Source: Romboutsia lituseburensis (lineage in GTDB: Bacteria > Bacillota > Clostridia > Peptostreptococcales > Peptostreptococcaceae). From it: a stretch of 64,000 nucleotides of DNA. The notes under the pieces were generated by a model. The model was not told where the DNA came from. It ran no database searches and saw only the letters and a program-made list of their open reading frames with translations. The stretch spans positions 1,674,001 to 1,738,000 of the forward strand of contig NZ_JANQBQ010000001.1 of NCBI RefSeq assembly GCF_024723825.1. The letters run 5' to 3'. Shown piece by piece: positions 1 through 8,810 of this stretch. Position 1 is the first letter of the stretch. Every line of letters begins with the position of its first letter. A program made the translations under genes and the position numbers.

Positions 1-1196
1 AAAGCTTCTTTAAAATTGTATGCATGCTTCATATGCATGTTCTTTATCATATTAGGATCACCTTGATCTGTAACCATTATTACAGTATGTTTTGCTAATA
101 TTCTAGCTAATATCTGAAATTCCCATTGATCTGGTACCGTTTCACTTCTTGGAACCTTTCTTACCTTATCTAATACATCTTTAGGAGATTTAGAATTTGC
201 TATGTTGTCGTAAAATGATTGGCCTCCATGTCCATCATTACATGCAGCAATCATTATTATTACTCCATTATCTTTACATGTAGCTTCTGCTGCTGTCATT
301 CCTTTAACTGATTGATATACATTTTGATCTAATGGATAACCTCCATTTGTACTTACAACAATATCTGCTTTATTAGAATCTATCTTGGATAAGCTTGTTA
401 CAAATTCACAACCTTTACTATGAGCTTTTTCAACATCTCCAGAAAAACATTCTATAATATTTTTATCTTGATCTATTACTACATTTACTATAAATGCTAA
501 TTTAGCAGTTTTAGCTGCATAAACCATATCTTCATGAATAGGGTTTTTGTTTAATAATCCAGTTCTTGCATTTTTACTATCTATAAAATCACTGCAGTGA
601 TTGTACATTATTGTTTTAGCTGAGGCGATTCCAGGTAATATACTTTTTCTTCCTCCTGAAAAACCAGCAAAGAAATGAGGTTCTATAAAACCTTCAGCAA
701 TTAACAAGTCTGCATCATAAGCAAGTTTATTTAAATAAAAATCTCCCCCAGACGGTAATACGCCTGCTTTTATCATTTGACTATCATCTGTAGATATATG
801 CATTATTATTTCTTCATTTTCTACTATATCTTCACCCATTTTGTAAATTAATTCTTCTCTTGTACTTGGTCTGTGGAAACCTGTTGCTATTAATATCTTT
901 ATTTTTATATTTGGATTTGCGTCTCTTAATCTTCTTAATATTATCGGTAATGTTACTCTACTAGGCACAGGTCTTGTATGGTCACTAGTTATTATTACAA
1001 CATTATTTTTATCTTTTGCTAGTTCTTCTAGTTTTTTTGAACCTATAGGATTATCCATTGATTTTTCTACTATTGTATTTTGATCTAAACTTGCCTTATA
1101 TTGATGTGCTTTTGATTGTAATATGTCTAAAAAATTCTTATCCGGTATATCAATATTCATACCATTTTTAGAATAAGGAACTTTAAATTTAGGCAT
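1..1196 (-). CDS. larA: Nickel-dependent lactate racemase LarA (3' end beyond window)
   Basis: LarA interconverts L- and D-lactate in the cytoplasm using the nickel-pincer (NPN) cofactor. Translated by hand from the ATG at 1196, the frame stays open to base 1, giving 398 codons of a family of about 425, so only the C-terminal end is missing. Family landmarks are present at the expected spacing: SDHTRP near residue 71 (the Asp/Arg pair), GFHR near 108, EPHFFAGFSGGRKSILPG around 172-189 (nickel-ligand His and the Lys that carries the cofactor), and NPIHEDM near 200. It lies 22 nt downstream of the lactate permease, so the two are probably co-transcribed and controlled by the GntR-type regulator upstream. 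The cofactor genes larB, larC and larE are not in this window. Assignment to the LarA family is firm; lactate as substrate is strengthened by the permease, since the wider family includes other 2-hydroxyacid racemases. Confidence 0.9.
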   Translation of the reverse strand, partial: MPKFKVPYSKNGMNIDIPDKNFLDILQSKAHQYKASLDQNTIVEKSMDNPIGSKKLEELAKDKNNVVIITSDHTRPVPSRVTLPIILRRLRDANPNIKIKILIATGFHRPSTREELIYKMGEDIVENEEIIMHISTDDSQMIKAGVLPSGGDFYLNKLAYDADLLIAEGFIEPHFFAGFSGGRKSILPGIASAKTIMYNHCSDFIDSKNARTGLLNKNPIHEDMVYAAKTAKLAFIVNVVIDQDKNIIECFSGDVEKAHSKGCEFVTSLSKIDSNKADIVVSTNGGYPLDQNVYQSVKGMTAAEATCKDNGVIIMIAACNDGHGGQSFYDNIANSKSPKDVLDKVRKVPRSETVPDQWEFQILARILAKHTVIMVTDQGDPNMIKNMHMKHAYNFKEA

Positions 1197-1218
1197 TTTG
1201 TCACCCCCATTATTTTAA

Positions 1219-2775
1219 TTATATTCCTATAAAATTTCCACCTAGATATACTACTATCCCTAGTATGATTACATACACTAAACAAAACTTAATTGTAGAG
1301 CTAAATATTTTACCTTCTTTACCTATTAAACCTGTAGCAGATGTTGCTATTGCTATACTTTGAGGAGAAATCATTTTTCCTGCAGTTGCACCAGCTGTAT
1401 TAGCCGCTGCTATCCAATACGGATTTATTCCCAGTGATTTTGCTGCTTCTGATTGTAACCCTCCAAATAGTATATTTGCTGAAGTATCACTTCCTGTCAC
1501 AAAAGTTCCAATAGCTCCTAAAAGTGGCGCTATTATAGGATATAAAGTTCCTGTTATGGCACATAACCCAAAAGATATTGAGCTTGTCATAGTGCTATAT
1601 GACATTATTTTTGATATTGCAACTATTGATGTTATAGTTACAAATGATTTAGTTAATTGTTTTAATGTTTTTATGAATACATCTACCATAGTTGATATTT
1701 TAATTTTTTGAACTAATCCAGCTATAAATGTGGCTATAATTATCATCATACCTGGAGTATTTATCCAAGCAAAATGTATTGGTTTTGCGCCTTCTCCACT
1801 GTATATTTGAATATTGCTACTAAACTTAGCCAAAAACTCATTAACAAACGGAAATAAAGGACTTGCAATTAAAATTAACACACATAATAATATGTATGGA
1901 AGCCAAGCTAGTACACCTTGTTTAAGTGAAATTTTTGATTGAGCAATTACTTCACCATCTGAGTCATGTTGGATACTTTCACTTTTATTTTTCTTGTTCA
2001 TAAGTTTAGCTATTAATATTGTTGTCAACATGCTACATAAACTACCTACTAGTGCTGGTAGTTCAGCTCCTAAATATTTAGCTATAAATATCTGAGGTAT
2101 TGCAAATGCAACTCCTGACGCTAATGTTATCCAAAATACTCCTTTTATAGCTTTAAAACTCTTTTTAGTTAATATTACTAATGCAAATGGTATTATGATT
2201 ATGAATGGTGCTAATTGAATTGATATGAGATAACTTAAATTCATAACATCTAATCCCGTCACTGTTGCTAATGTGGTTACTGGTATTCCAATCGCTCCAA
2301 AAGCTGTCGGAACTGTATTTGCTATAAGACAAATTATAGCTGCAAATACAGGATTAAATCCTATTGATGCTAATATACTAGCAGGGATTGCTACTGCTGT
2401 TCCATATCCTGCTACAGCTTCTAAAAATCCTCCAAATCCCCATGCTAATATCAATACTTGTATTCTTTCATCTGTAGTTATACTTGAAAGCATATTTTTC
2501 ATAGTGTCCATACTTTTTGTTTCAACAGCTAGATTATAAGTAAATAGTGCAGCTACTATTACTAAAAGTATTGGCCAAATAGCAATTGCTACACCTTCAA
2601 TAGATGCTGTTATAGCATCCATAAAAGGCATTCTCCAAAATACAATAGCTATAAAGAACGTTAAAATAGCTGTAAAAAAACAAGTCTTATGAGCTGGTAA
2701 CTTTAAAGCTCCTAAAGATACAATTAACCATATTATAGGTACTATGGCTATAAAAAATAAGATATATTCATTCAT
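1219..2775 (-). CDS. lldP: L-lactate permease (LctP/LldP family)
   Basis: A 518-residue polytopic inner-membrane protein of the lactate permease family, which takes up lactate with protons. It has about 12-14 hydrophobic segments and the glycine/alanine-rich block GYGTAVAIPASIL near residue 122 that is typical of LldP. A TTG codon directly precedes the chosen start. I prefer the ATG at 2775 because it follows an AAAGGGG ribosome-binding site and matches the usual N-terminus. It is downstream of the GntR-type regulator (117 nt gap holding a TGGT-N3-ACCA operator) and upstream of larA, so uptake and racemisation of lactate are coupled. Glycolate could also be a substrate in this family. Confidence 0.9.
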   Translation of the reverse strand: MNEYILFFIAIVPIIWLIVSLGALKLPAHKTCFFTAILTFFIAIVFWRMPFMDAITASIEGVAIAIWPILLVIVAALFTYNLAVETKSMDTMKNMLSSITTDERIQVLILAWGFGGFLEAVAGYGTAVAIPASILASIGFNPVFAAIICLIANTVPTAFGAIGIPVTTLATVTGLDVMNLSYLISIQLAPFIIIIPFALVILTKKSFKAIKGVFWITLASGVAFAIPQIFIAKYLGAELPALVGSLCSMLTTILIAKLMNKKNKSESIQHDSDGEVIAQSKISLKQGVLAWLPYILLCVLILIASPLFPFVNEFLAKFSSNIQIYSGEGAKPIHFAWINTPGMMIIIATFIAGLVQKIKISTMVDVFIKTLKQLTKSFVTITSIVAISKIMSYSTMTSSISFGLCAITGTLYPIIAPLLGAIGTFVTGSDTSANILFGGLQSEAAKSLGINPYWIAAANTAGATAGKMISPQSIAIATSATGLIGKEGKIFSSTIKFCLVYVIILGIVVYLGGNFIGI

Positions 2776-2827
2776 CAAGTTTCATCCCCTTTTTAATTTT
2801 TATTATGGTAACTTGAATGATGGTATG

Positions 2828-2838
2828 TGGTATTACCA
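2828..2838. promoter_or_regulatory. Putative GntR/FadR-type operator upstream of lldP
   Basis: TGGTATTACCA is an exact match to the TNGTNNNACNA operator consensus of FadR-subfamily regulators. It sits in a perfect 13-bp palindrome (2827-2839, GTGGTA-T-TACCAC). It is in the gap between the regulator gene and lldP, about 55 nt before the lldP start, so it most likely lets the regulator control lldP-larA. Occupancy and promoter position are inferred. Confidence 0.65.
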
Positions 2839-2892
2839 CTTATATCTTAATAGTAGTTAATATGTGTTATTTTTTCAACTATTGTTTGAAAA

Positions 2893-3618
2893 TTAACAAT
2901 TTTCTGTATTGTTCATTTCCTCATAACTCTTTCTTATTATGTCCATATGCTCTTTCATTTTATTATACGCTTCATCTGGATTTTTACTACTTATCGCTTC
3001 ATATATTGCATCATGCTTATCAACTAATACTTCTTTAGTCCAAGAAGTTGCTATTATTTTTTCTCTTGCATCTTTTATAAATCCTTCAAATAGTTTTGAT
3101 GATGTAACAAATAAACTTTCAATTAAATAATTTTTACTCATTGATACTAATTTTTTGTGAAATTTTTGATCTAATCTTACAATTTCTTTTTTGTTGCTGC
3201 TTTGTTGTGTTTCTTTTTTCATACCATCAACAATAGCTTTAAGCTCTATACAATCCTCTTTTGTAGATCTTATCGCTGCAATTTTGACTGTCTGAAGTTC
3301 TAACATCTCTCTAAGCTCTAATACATTTTGCCATGTCCCATCATTTAATTTAAATATCATAGAAAGAGGCTCTATTAAAGACTTTTCTATATTTGTACAT
3401 ATAAAATTACCTTCGCCCTGTCTGCTTTCTACAACTCCCATAGTTTCTAATACCCTTAATGCTTCTCTTATAGATGTTCTACTTACCCTCATACGATCAG
3501 ATAGTTCTCTCTCTGATGGCAACTTGTCTCCTTTTTTAAGTTCACCACTTAAGATACTTTCTTGTATCTGTTCTATAACTTGTTCATATACTTTTTTACT
3601 AGAAATACTATTAAACAT
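2893..3618 (-). CDS. GntR family (FadR subfamily) transcriptional regulator, LldR-like
   Basis: A 241-residue DNA-binding regulator. The N-terminal 70 residues form a winged helix-turn-helix (LPSERELSDRMRVSRTSIREALRVL), and the rest is an all-helical FCD ligand-binding domain with conserved Arg/His positions (LRELREML-like ELREMLELQ, later DQKFHKKL and HDAIYEAI). The start is the ATG at 3618, 9 nt after a GGGGGG ribosome-binding site; a longer frame begins inside the upstream region and looks spurious. Because lactate genes follow directly, it is probably a lactate-responsive regulator like LldR. The effector is inferred from context only. It is divergent from ylbJ. Confidence 0.82.
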   Translation of the reverse strand: MFNSISSKKVYEQVIEQIQESILSGELKKGDKLPSERELSDRMRVSRTSIREALRVLETMGVVESRQGEGNFICTNIEKSLIEPLSMIFKLNDGTWQNVLELREMLELQTVKIAAIRSTKEDCIELKAIVDGMKKETQQSSNKKEIVRLDQKFHKKLVSMSKNYLIESLFVTSSKLFEGFIKDAREKIIATSWTKEVLVDKHDAIYEAISSKNPDEAYNKMKEHMDIIRKSYEEMNNTENC

Positions 3619-3745
3619 AAAAACATCCCCCCTTAAATCATACATTGTTGTCTATCTATATTATATATCTTAAATGCTTTTATTCATATCTATTTTAAAA
3701 ACTTAATATAATTATTCTATAATCTATTTTTGTTAGGTGGTAAAT

Positions 3746-4951
3746 ATGAAAAAAAGTACACTATTTATGTTTTTTATGCCAGTATTGATTGTTATTGTTT
3801 TAATATTAGGAATTATAATTTTTCCAAATGAGTCTATACAATCAGCTAAAGAAGGATTATCTATTTGGACTACAGTTTTAATACCGTCTTTACTTCCATT
3901 CGTTATAGGAGCTAATTTAATAGTTGATCTAAAAATAGTCGATATAATAGGTTTTATAATAAACCCTATTACTAAACTTATTTTTAATGTATCTGGTAAA
4001 AGCGCTTTAGTATTTGTAATTTCTACTGTATCAGGATACCCTGTAGGTGCTAAACTTGCGTCCGAATTAAGGACTAACTCCCAAATTTCAAGATCAGAAG
4101 CTCAAAGATTAGTATCATTTTGTTCTACCTCTGGGCCTTTGTTTATAATAGGTGCAGTTGCTACTGGTATGTTTCAAAATTCTGATTTGGGTTATTTAAT
4201 GATTTCATGTCATTATCTAGGAGCAATATCAGTTGGGTTATTTTTTAGAAATTATGGAAATGAAAAAATACCTAAGTCACCTCATTCATTAAGATCTAAT
4301 ATTCAAAACGTAATAAATACTAGATATTCAAATGGTCAAGGTTTTTTTGTTTTATTTGGCAATGCAGTATTTAATGGAGTTAATACATTACTGATGGTAG
4401 GTGGATTTGTTATTGTTTTTTCTGTAGTATTTAGAATTTTATCTTTATTTAATATAGTTTCTCTAATTTCATATATAATTTATATACCTTTATCTTTCTT
4501 TGGAGTTACAAAAGAGCTCTGTTTTGCTTTTATAAGTGGCTTATTTGAAATGACTATAGGATGTAACAAAGTAGCTGCTGTAATTTCAACACCAGAGGTT
4601 TTAAGAGCTGTTTTAGCTAGTTTTTTAATAGGTTTTAGTGGTTTATCTATACTGGCTCAGTGTTGTAATTTTTTAGCAAAAACTGATATAGATATAAAGT
4701 TATATATCTTTAGTAAACTATTGCATGGTACATTAGCTGGATTATTTACTTTCTTATTATATCCAGTATTTAAATCAACTTCTATTGTGTCTAATTTTAA
4801 TACTGTATATAATGTATTTTATAATAACTCTATTTGGAATTTTTATCTAAGTAACTATAAGTTAATACTTCCAATTTTTATAATAATTTACATATTAGCT
4901 TCTCTAATCATACTAGAAAAAACAAGTAATAAAATAAAAAATGCTTCTTAA
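3746..4951 (+). CDS. ylbJ: Sporulation integral membrane protein YlbJ
   Basis: A 401-residue protein with about 8-10 hydrophobic segments and the family signature SGYPVGAKLASEL (around residue 98) followed by FCSTSGPLFIIGAVATGMF. In Bacillus subtilis, YlbJ is made in the mother cell under sigma-E and is needed for spore cortex formation; its biochemical role is unknown. Neighbours agree: ylbJ sits by coaD and rsmD in B. subtilis as here, although here it is convergent with them. The chosen ATG at 3746 lies 6 nt after AGGTGG. An in-frame GTG inside that ribosome-binding site is rejected as the start. Confidence 0.9.
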   Translation: MKKSTLFMFFMPVLIVIVLILGIIIFPNESIQSAKEGLSIWTTVLIPSLLPFVIGANLIVDLKIVDIIGFIINPITKLIFNVSGKSALVFVISTVSGYPVGAKLASELRTNSQISRSEAQRLVSFCSTSGPLFIIGAVATGMFQNSDLGYLMISCHYLGAISVGLFFRNYGNEKIPKSPHSLRSNIQNVINTRYSNGQGFFVLFGNAVFNGVNTLLMVGGFVIVFSVVFRILSLFNIVSLISYIIYIPLSFFGVTKELCFAFISGLFEMTIGCNKVAAVISTPEVLRAVLASFLIGFSGLSILAQCCNFLAKTDIDIKLYIFSKLLHGTLAGLFTFLLYPVFKSTSIVSNFNTVYNVFYNNSIWNFYLSNYKLILPIFIIIYILASLIILEKTSNKIKNAS

Positions 4952-4959
4952 ACAGTATA

Positions 4960-4993
4960 AAAATAACCTCTAAATTATTTTAGAGGTTATTTT
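4960..4993. terminator. Bidirectional intrinsic terminator between ylbJ and the coaD cluster
   Basis: Perfect 15-bp stem (AAAATAACCTCTAAA and its complement) with a TTAT loop and A/T tracts on both sides. It lies between convergent genes and can end both transcripts. Confidence 0.88.
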
Positions 4994-5003
4994 TTATAAG
5001 TTG

Positions 5004-5528
5004 CTATCTATCTGGTTGTAATTCTTTTCTATCTCTAGATATATCTTCTAACATATTCTTTAAGTTATATTCTAAGTTAACCAATACATTATCAGCATAA
5101 TCTATTGATCCTAATCTAATTTCATTTGCAACTCTTTCTGCCCTTGAAATTATTGCACTAGCTTGTTCTTCTGCTTTTGCTACAGGTTCACTTGCTTCTA
5201 CATAAGCTTTCACAACTTCTTCAGAATTCTTTTTTAACTCTTCTATATTACTATTATATTCTTCTCTTACTTTCTCAGACTCTTTATTAGCTTGTGCTAT
5301 TATTTCTGCTGCCTCTTGTTTTGCATCACTTATAATTTTATGTCTTTCTTTATTTATCCAAGTAGCTTGCTTTACCTCTTCTGGTATTAAAGCCTTTATT
5401 TCACTTATTATTCCTAAAACTTCATTTTTATCAATCCCAGACTTATGAGAAAAAGGTATTGAAGAAGCATTATTTATAATACTTTCTAACTCTTCAAATA
5501 ACTCTATCATTTCTAAGTTTGCATACAT
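5004..5528 (-). CDS. Coiled-coil protein resembling ATP synthase subunit b, function unknown
   Basis: A 174-residue hydrophilic, strongly helical protein. Residues about 55-150 form a long Ala/Glu/Lys-rich coiled coil (for example AKQEAAEIIAQANKESEKV) like the peripheral stalk subunits of F/V-type ATPases. There is no membrane segment and no other ATPase gene nearby, so an ATP synthase role is unlikely. It follows coaD by 3 nt and is probably translated with it. Proteins of this kind next to coaD are common in Clostridia and are often annotated as ATPase; I do not know their function. Confidence 0.75.
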   Translation of the reverse strand: MYANLEMIELFEELESIINNASSIPFSHKSGIDKNEVLGIISEIKALIPEEVKQATWINKERHKIISDAKQEAAEIIAQANKESEKVREEYNSNIEELKKNSEEVVKAYVEASEPVAKAEEQASAIISRAERVANEIRLGSIDYADNVLVNLEYNLKNMLEDISRDRKELQPDR

Positions 5529-5531
5529 TGC

Positions 5532-6029
5532 TTATTTCCCCCTATTTGCTTTTCTTTTTAACTCATCTAAAACCACTTTTGGCACTAAATTTTTTATATC
5601 TGCATCAAAATTTAAAACTTCTTTAATTAATGACGAACTTATAAATGAATATTTTGTTGCCGTAGGCAATATTATTGTTTCTATATTAGGATTTAACTCT
5701 TTATTCATATGAGCCATCTGTAGTTCATACTCTATATCTGCTCCACTTCTAATACCTCTAACTAGTGTATCTATTCCATTTTCTTGACAGTAATTTACTA
5801 AAAGTCCATTAAAACTAACCACTTTAATATTATCTAAGTGACTTGTGCACTTTTTTATTAAATCTACTCTTTCCTCAAATGTAAACATCCCTTTTTTATT
5901 CGGGTTGTAAAGTACTCCTATTTGCAACTCATCAAATATACGTGCTGATCTGCAAATTATGTCTAAGTGACCATTTGTTATTGGGTCAAAGCTACCTGCA
6001 AATATAGCTTTTCTTATCTTTTTTTCCAT
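5532..6029 (-). CDS. coaD: Phosphopantetheine adenylyltransferase CoaD
   Basis: Penultimate step of coenzyme A synthesis: 4'-phosphopantetheine + ATP to dephospho-CoA. It has 165 residues, the normal length. The nucleotidyltransferase motif GSFDPITNGHLD (residues 12-23, T/HxGH) and the C-terminal SFISSSLIKE motif (ISSTxxRE-type) are both present, as is the VRGIRSGADIEYE substrate loop. It lies between rsmD (21 nt) and the coiled-coil gene (3 nt), the usual rsmD-coaD pairing of Firmicutes. The best GGAGG is 13 nt from the ATG, a long spacing. Confidence 0.97.
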   Translation of the reverse strand: MEKKIRKAIFAGSFDPITNGHLDIICRSARIFDELQIGVLYNPNKKGMFTFEERVDLIKKCTSHLDNIKVVSFNGLLVNYCQENGIDTLVRGIRSGADIEYELQMAHMNKELNPNIETIILPTATKYSFISSSLIKEVLNFDADIKNLVPKVVLDELKRKANRGK

Positions 6030-6050
6030 ACTACAGCTTAAGCCTCCAAT

Positions 6051-6599
6051 TTATAGTTTATAAAATGTAAGAGTTGTATTTCCATATTTTTTAGACTTAG
6101 ATTTTTCCAATCTTCCTATATTTTCTGGAAAATCATCTTTACTATCATGCTCGATTACTATTATCCCATCTTCATCTAATAAATCTGCATTATCTATTTT
6201 TTCTAATGCGTTGATAAACATATCTTTATAATATGGAGGATCCATGAATATAACATCAAACTTACTATTTTGAGTATCTAATCTACTGATAGCATCTTTG
6301 AAGTCTAAGTTTAAAACTACACTTTCATTTTCCACTCTAGCCTTTTTTATATTTGATTTTACTAATGCTATGCTTTCTTTGCTTACATCTACAAAAACGC
6401 ATTTTTTAGCTCCTCTTGATAAACATTCTATCCCTAAAGATCCTGTTCCTGCAAAAAGATCTAATACAGTGCTTTCCATTATGTACTGATTTATTACATT
6501 AAATAAAGACTCCTTAACTCTATCAGTTGTAGGCCTTACATCATCATTTTTAGGAGTATTTAATTTTAATCCTCTAACTTTTCCTGATATTACTCTCAA
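6051..6599 (-). CDS. rsmD: 16S rRNA (guanine966-N2)-methyltransferase RsmD
   Basis: An AdoMet-dependent methyltransferase acting on 16S rRNA in the 30S subunit. It has 182 residues, a Rossmann motif VLDLFAGTGSLGIE near residue 45, and the catalytic N2-guanine motif MDPPYY near residue 121. Translation starts at TTG (6599), preceded by GAGGTG with good spacing; no ATG fits the conserved N-terminus MRVISGKVRG. Its coaD neighbour is conserved across Firmicutes. Confidence 0.93.
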   Translation of the reverse strand: MRVISGKVRGLKLNTPKNDDVRPTTDRVKESLFNVINQYIMESTVLDLFAGTGSLGIECLSRGAKKCVFVDVSKESIALVKSNIKKARVENESVVLNLDFKDAISRLDTQNSKFDVIFMDPPYYKDMFINALEKIDNADLLDEDGIIVIEHDSKDDFPENIGRLEKSKSKKYGNTTLTFYKL

Positions 6600-6639
6600 T
6601 GTTATTTCACCTCATTGTATATTTTAACATAATTTTAAA

Positions 6640-8700
6640 TTAATTTAACGAAATTTCTTTTATAGAATGTTCAAATTTATTCATTATTTCTTTTTTAATT
6701 AATTGATTCTCATAATTTTGTAATTTCCTGTCTTCACTTACTATATATCTGGCTTCTTGTTGAGCTAATTTTAATATTTTCATGTGTTTAAATATATTAG
6801 CTACCTTAAGTTCTGGCAATCCATGTTGTCTTGTTCCAAAAAACTCGCCTGGACCTCTTATTTCTAAGTCTTTTTCAGATATTTTAAAACCATCATTAGT
6901 TTCTTCCATAATTGACATTCTTTGCTTGCAGACTTCGGATTTTGAAGCATATATCAGTATACAATATGATTTGTGACTACCTCTACCTACACGACCTCTT
7001 AATTGATGTAATTGAGCCAGTCCAAATCTTTCTGCATTTTCAATTATCATAAGAGTAGCATTAGGAACATTTACTCCAACTTCTATTACTGTTGTTGATA
7101 CTAGTATATCTATTTCTCTATTTTTAAAACTCTTCATAATTAAATCTTTTTCACTTGGCTTCATTTTTCCATGAAGTAAACCTACTTTTAAGTCACTAAA
7201 ATATTCTAACTTCAATTCCTCTACTAAATCTACCGCAGCTTTAGCTTCTATTGCTTCACTTTCTTCTACTAATGGACATACTATATACACTTGTCTTCCT
7301 TTTTCTACTTCTTTTCTTACTAAAGAACTGTATGCTCTATCTCTTTTTGACTTATCGACAGCAATTGTTTCTATAGGCTGTCTGCCTGGAGGTAGTTCAT
7401 CAATTATAGATATATCTAAGTCTCCATATAATATAAGAGCTAGCGTTCTTGGTATTGGTGTTGCTGTCATTACTAGTATATCTGGATTTTCTCCCTTTTC
7501 AGATAATTTACTTCTTTGTCTAACTCCAAATCTATGTTGTTCATCAGTAATTACTAATCCCAAATTATTAAATTCAACTTTATCTTCTATCAAAGCATGT
7601 GTTCCTATTAAAATATCAACTTCTTTATTTTTAGTCTTTTCTAATACAGCTTCCTTTTGTTTTTTAGTTAAGCTACCTACCAATAACTCAATGTTCATTC
7701 CAAAAGGCTTTAATGTTTCCGTCAATGATATATAATGTTGCTCTGCTAATATTTCAGTTGGTGCCATTAAAGCACCTTGGAAGCCATTAAACACACAATA
7801 CGCTAAGGATAGTAATGCTACTACTGTCTTTCCTGAACCAACATCACCCTGTACTAATCTATTCATAGCTTTATTACACTGCATGTCTTCAATTATCTCA
7901 TCTAAGGCTCTATTTTGAGCTTTTGTCAATTTAAATGGTAATGAAGTTAATACATCATCTAGTTTTTTATTTTCTTCAAACTTTATACCATCTGACTCCT
8001 CAACTCCATTTTTAAATAAAAATAACCCTAATTGAAGTATTAGAAATTCTTCAAATACTATTCTATATAAAGCTATTTTTAGAGATTCCTTGCTAATCGG
8101 ATTATGCAAGTTTCTTATTGCATAATCTATACTACACAATTTATATTTATCAATTATATGTTTAGGCATATATTCTTTAATTACTAAATTTTCATCACTT
8201 AAAACATTTTTTATTATACCTATAATATCTTTATTGCTTACGCCATATGTCAAAGGATATATGGGCATTATTTTACAAGTGTTTTTAGGACTATTCGTTA
8301 AATACTCTACCTCACAAGAACTTATCTCTATCTTCTTAAATTCTTTTTTAACTTTTCCAAAAACTAAAATAGTATCACCTGGTTTAAATGCATTTTTTAC
8401 ATATTGCTGATTAAAAAATACTAATTTTACATATCCAGTTTCATCTCTAACATCAACTTTAGTTATACTTAATCCTTTTCTTGGACTTGATGTACTTACT
8501 CCAACTATAACAACTTTTATTGTAGCTTTTTCTTCATTTTCTAATTGCATTATTTTTTTTAAGTTATTTCTATCTTCAAACTGTCTAGGAAAATAATACA
8601 ATAAATCTTTTAATGTAAATATATTTAATTTATTAAGCTTCTCAGCTCTTTTAGGACCTATTCCTTTTACATATTGTATATCTTTATTTAAATCGAACAT
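6640..8700 (-). CDS. recG: ATP-dependent DNA helicase RecG
   Basis: A branched-DNA helicase that regresses stalled replication forks and processes Holliday junctions. It has 686 residues. The N-terminal wedge/OB region carries YVKGIGPKRAEKL. The superfamily 2 helicase core has Walker A QGDVGSGKTVVA, DEQH (motif II), TATPIPRTLAL (motif III) and QLRGRVGRG (motif VI). The chosen ATG at 8700 follows AGGTGAT; an upstream in-frame GTG overlaps that ribosome-binding site. The gene is separated from yloV by a stem-loop terminator, so it may have its own promoter or depend on readthrough. Confidence 0.97.
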   Translation of the reverse strand: MFDLNKDIQYVKGIGPKRAEKLNKLNIFTLKDLLYYFPRQFEDRNNLKKIMQLENEEKATIKVVIVGVSTSSPRKGLSITKVDVRDETGYVKLVFFNQQYVKNAFKPGDTILVFGKVKKEFKKIEISSCEVEYLTNSPKNTCKIMPIYPLTYGVSNKDIIGIIKNVLSDENLVIKEYMPKHIIDKYKLCSIDYAIRNLHNPISKESLKIALYRIVFEEFLILQLGLFLFKNGVEESDGIKFEENKKLDDVLTSLPFKLTKAQNRALDEIIEDMQCNKAMNRLVQGDVGSGKTVVALLSLAYCVFNGFQGALMAPTEILAEQHYISLTETLKPFGMNIELLVGSLTKKQKEAVLEKTKNKEVDILIGTHALIEDKVEFNNLGLVITDEQHRFGVRQRSKLSEKGENPDILVMTATPIPRTLALILYGDLDISIIDELPPGRQPIETIAVDKSKRDRAYSSLVRKEVEKGRQVYIVCPLVEESEAIEAKAAVDLVEELKLEYFSDLKVGLLHGKMKPSEKDLIMKSFKNREIDILVSTTVIEVGVNVPNATLMIIENAERFGLAQLHQLRGRVGRGSHKSYCILIYASKSEVCKQRMSIMEETNDGFKISEKDLEIRGPGEFFGTRQHGLPELKVANIFKHMKILKLAQQEARYIVSEDRKLQNYENQLIKKEIMNKFEHSIKEISLN

Positions 8701-8716
8701 TTTTATCACCTATTAC

Positions 8717-8762
8717 ATAAAAATCCTGTATAACCCCCTAAAAATAGTGCGATTATACAGGA
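8717..8762 (-). terminator. Intrinsic terminator between yloV and recG
   Basis: Perfect 10-bp stem (TCCTGTATAA / TTATACAGGA, 8724-8733 and 8753-8762) with a 19-nt loop. On the minus strand it is followed by TTTTTAT. It should end or reduce the asp23-yloV transcript before recG. Confidence 0.75.
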
Positions 8763-8810
8763 CCTTTAAGTTATATTATATAACAAACAGTTGTATAAAT
8801 TTTATTGATA

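Noticed and set aside
2776-2778. TTG start for lldP one codon upstream
   Set aside because: The ATG at 2775 has equal ribosome-binding-site spacing and is the stronger initiation codon.
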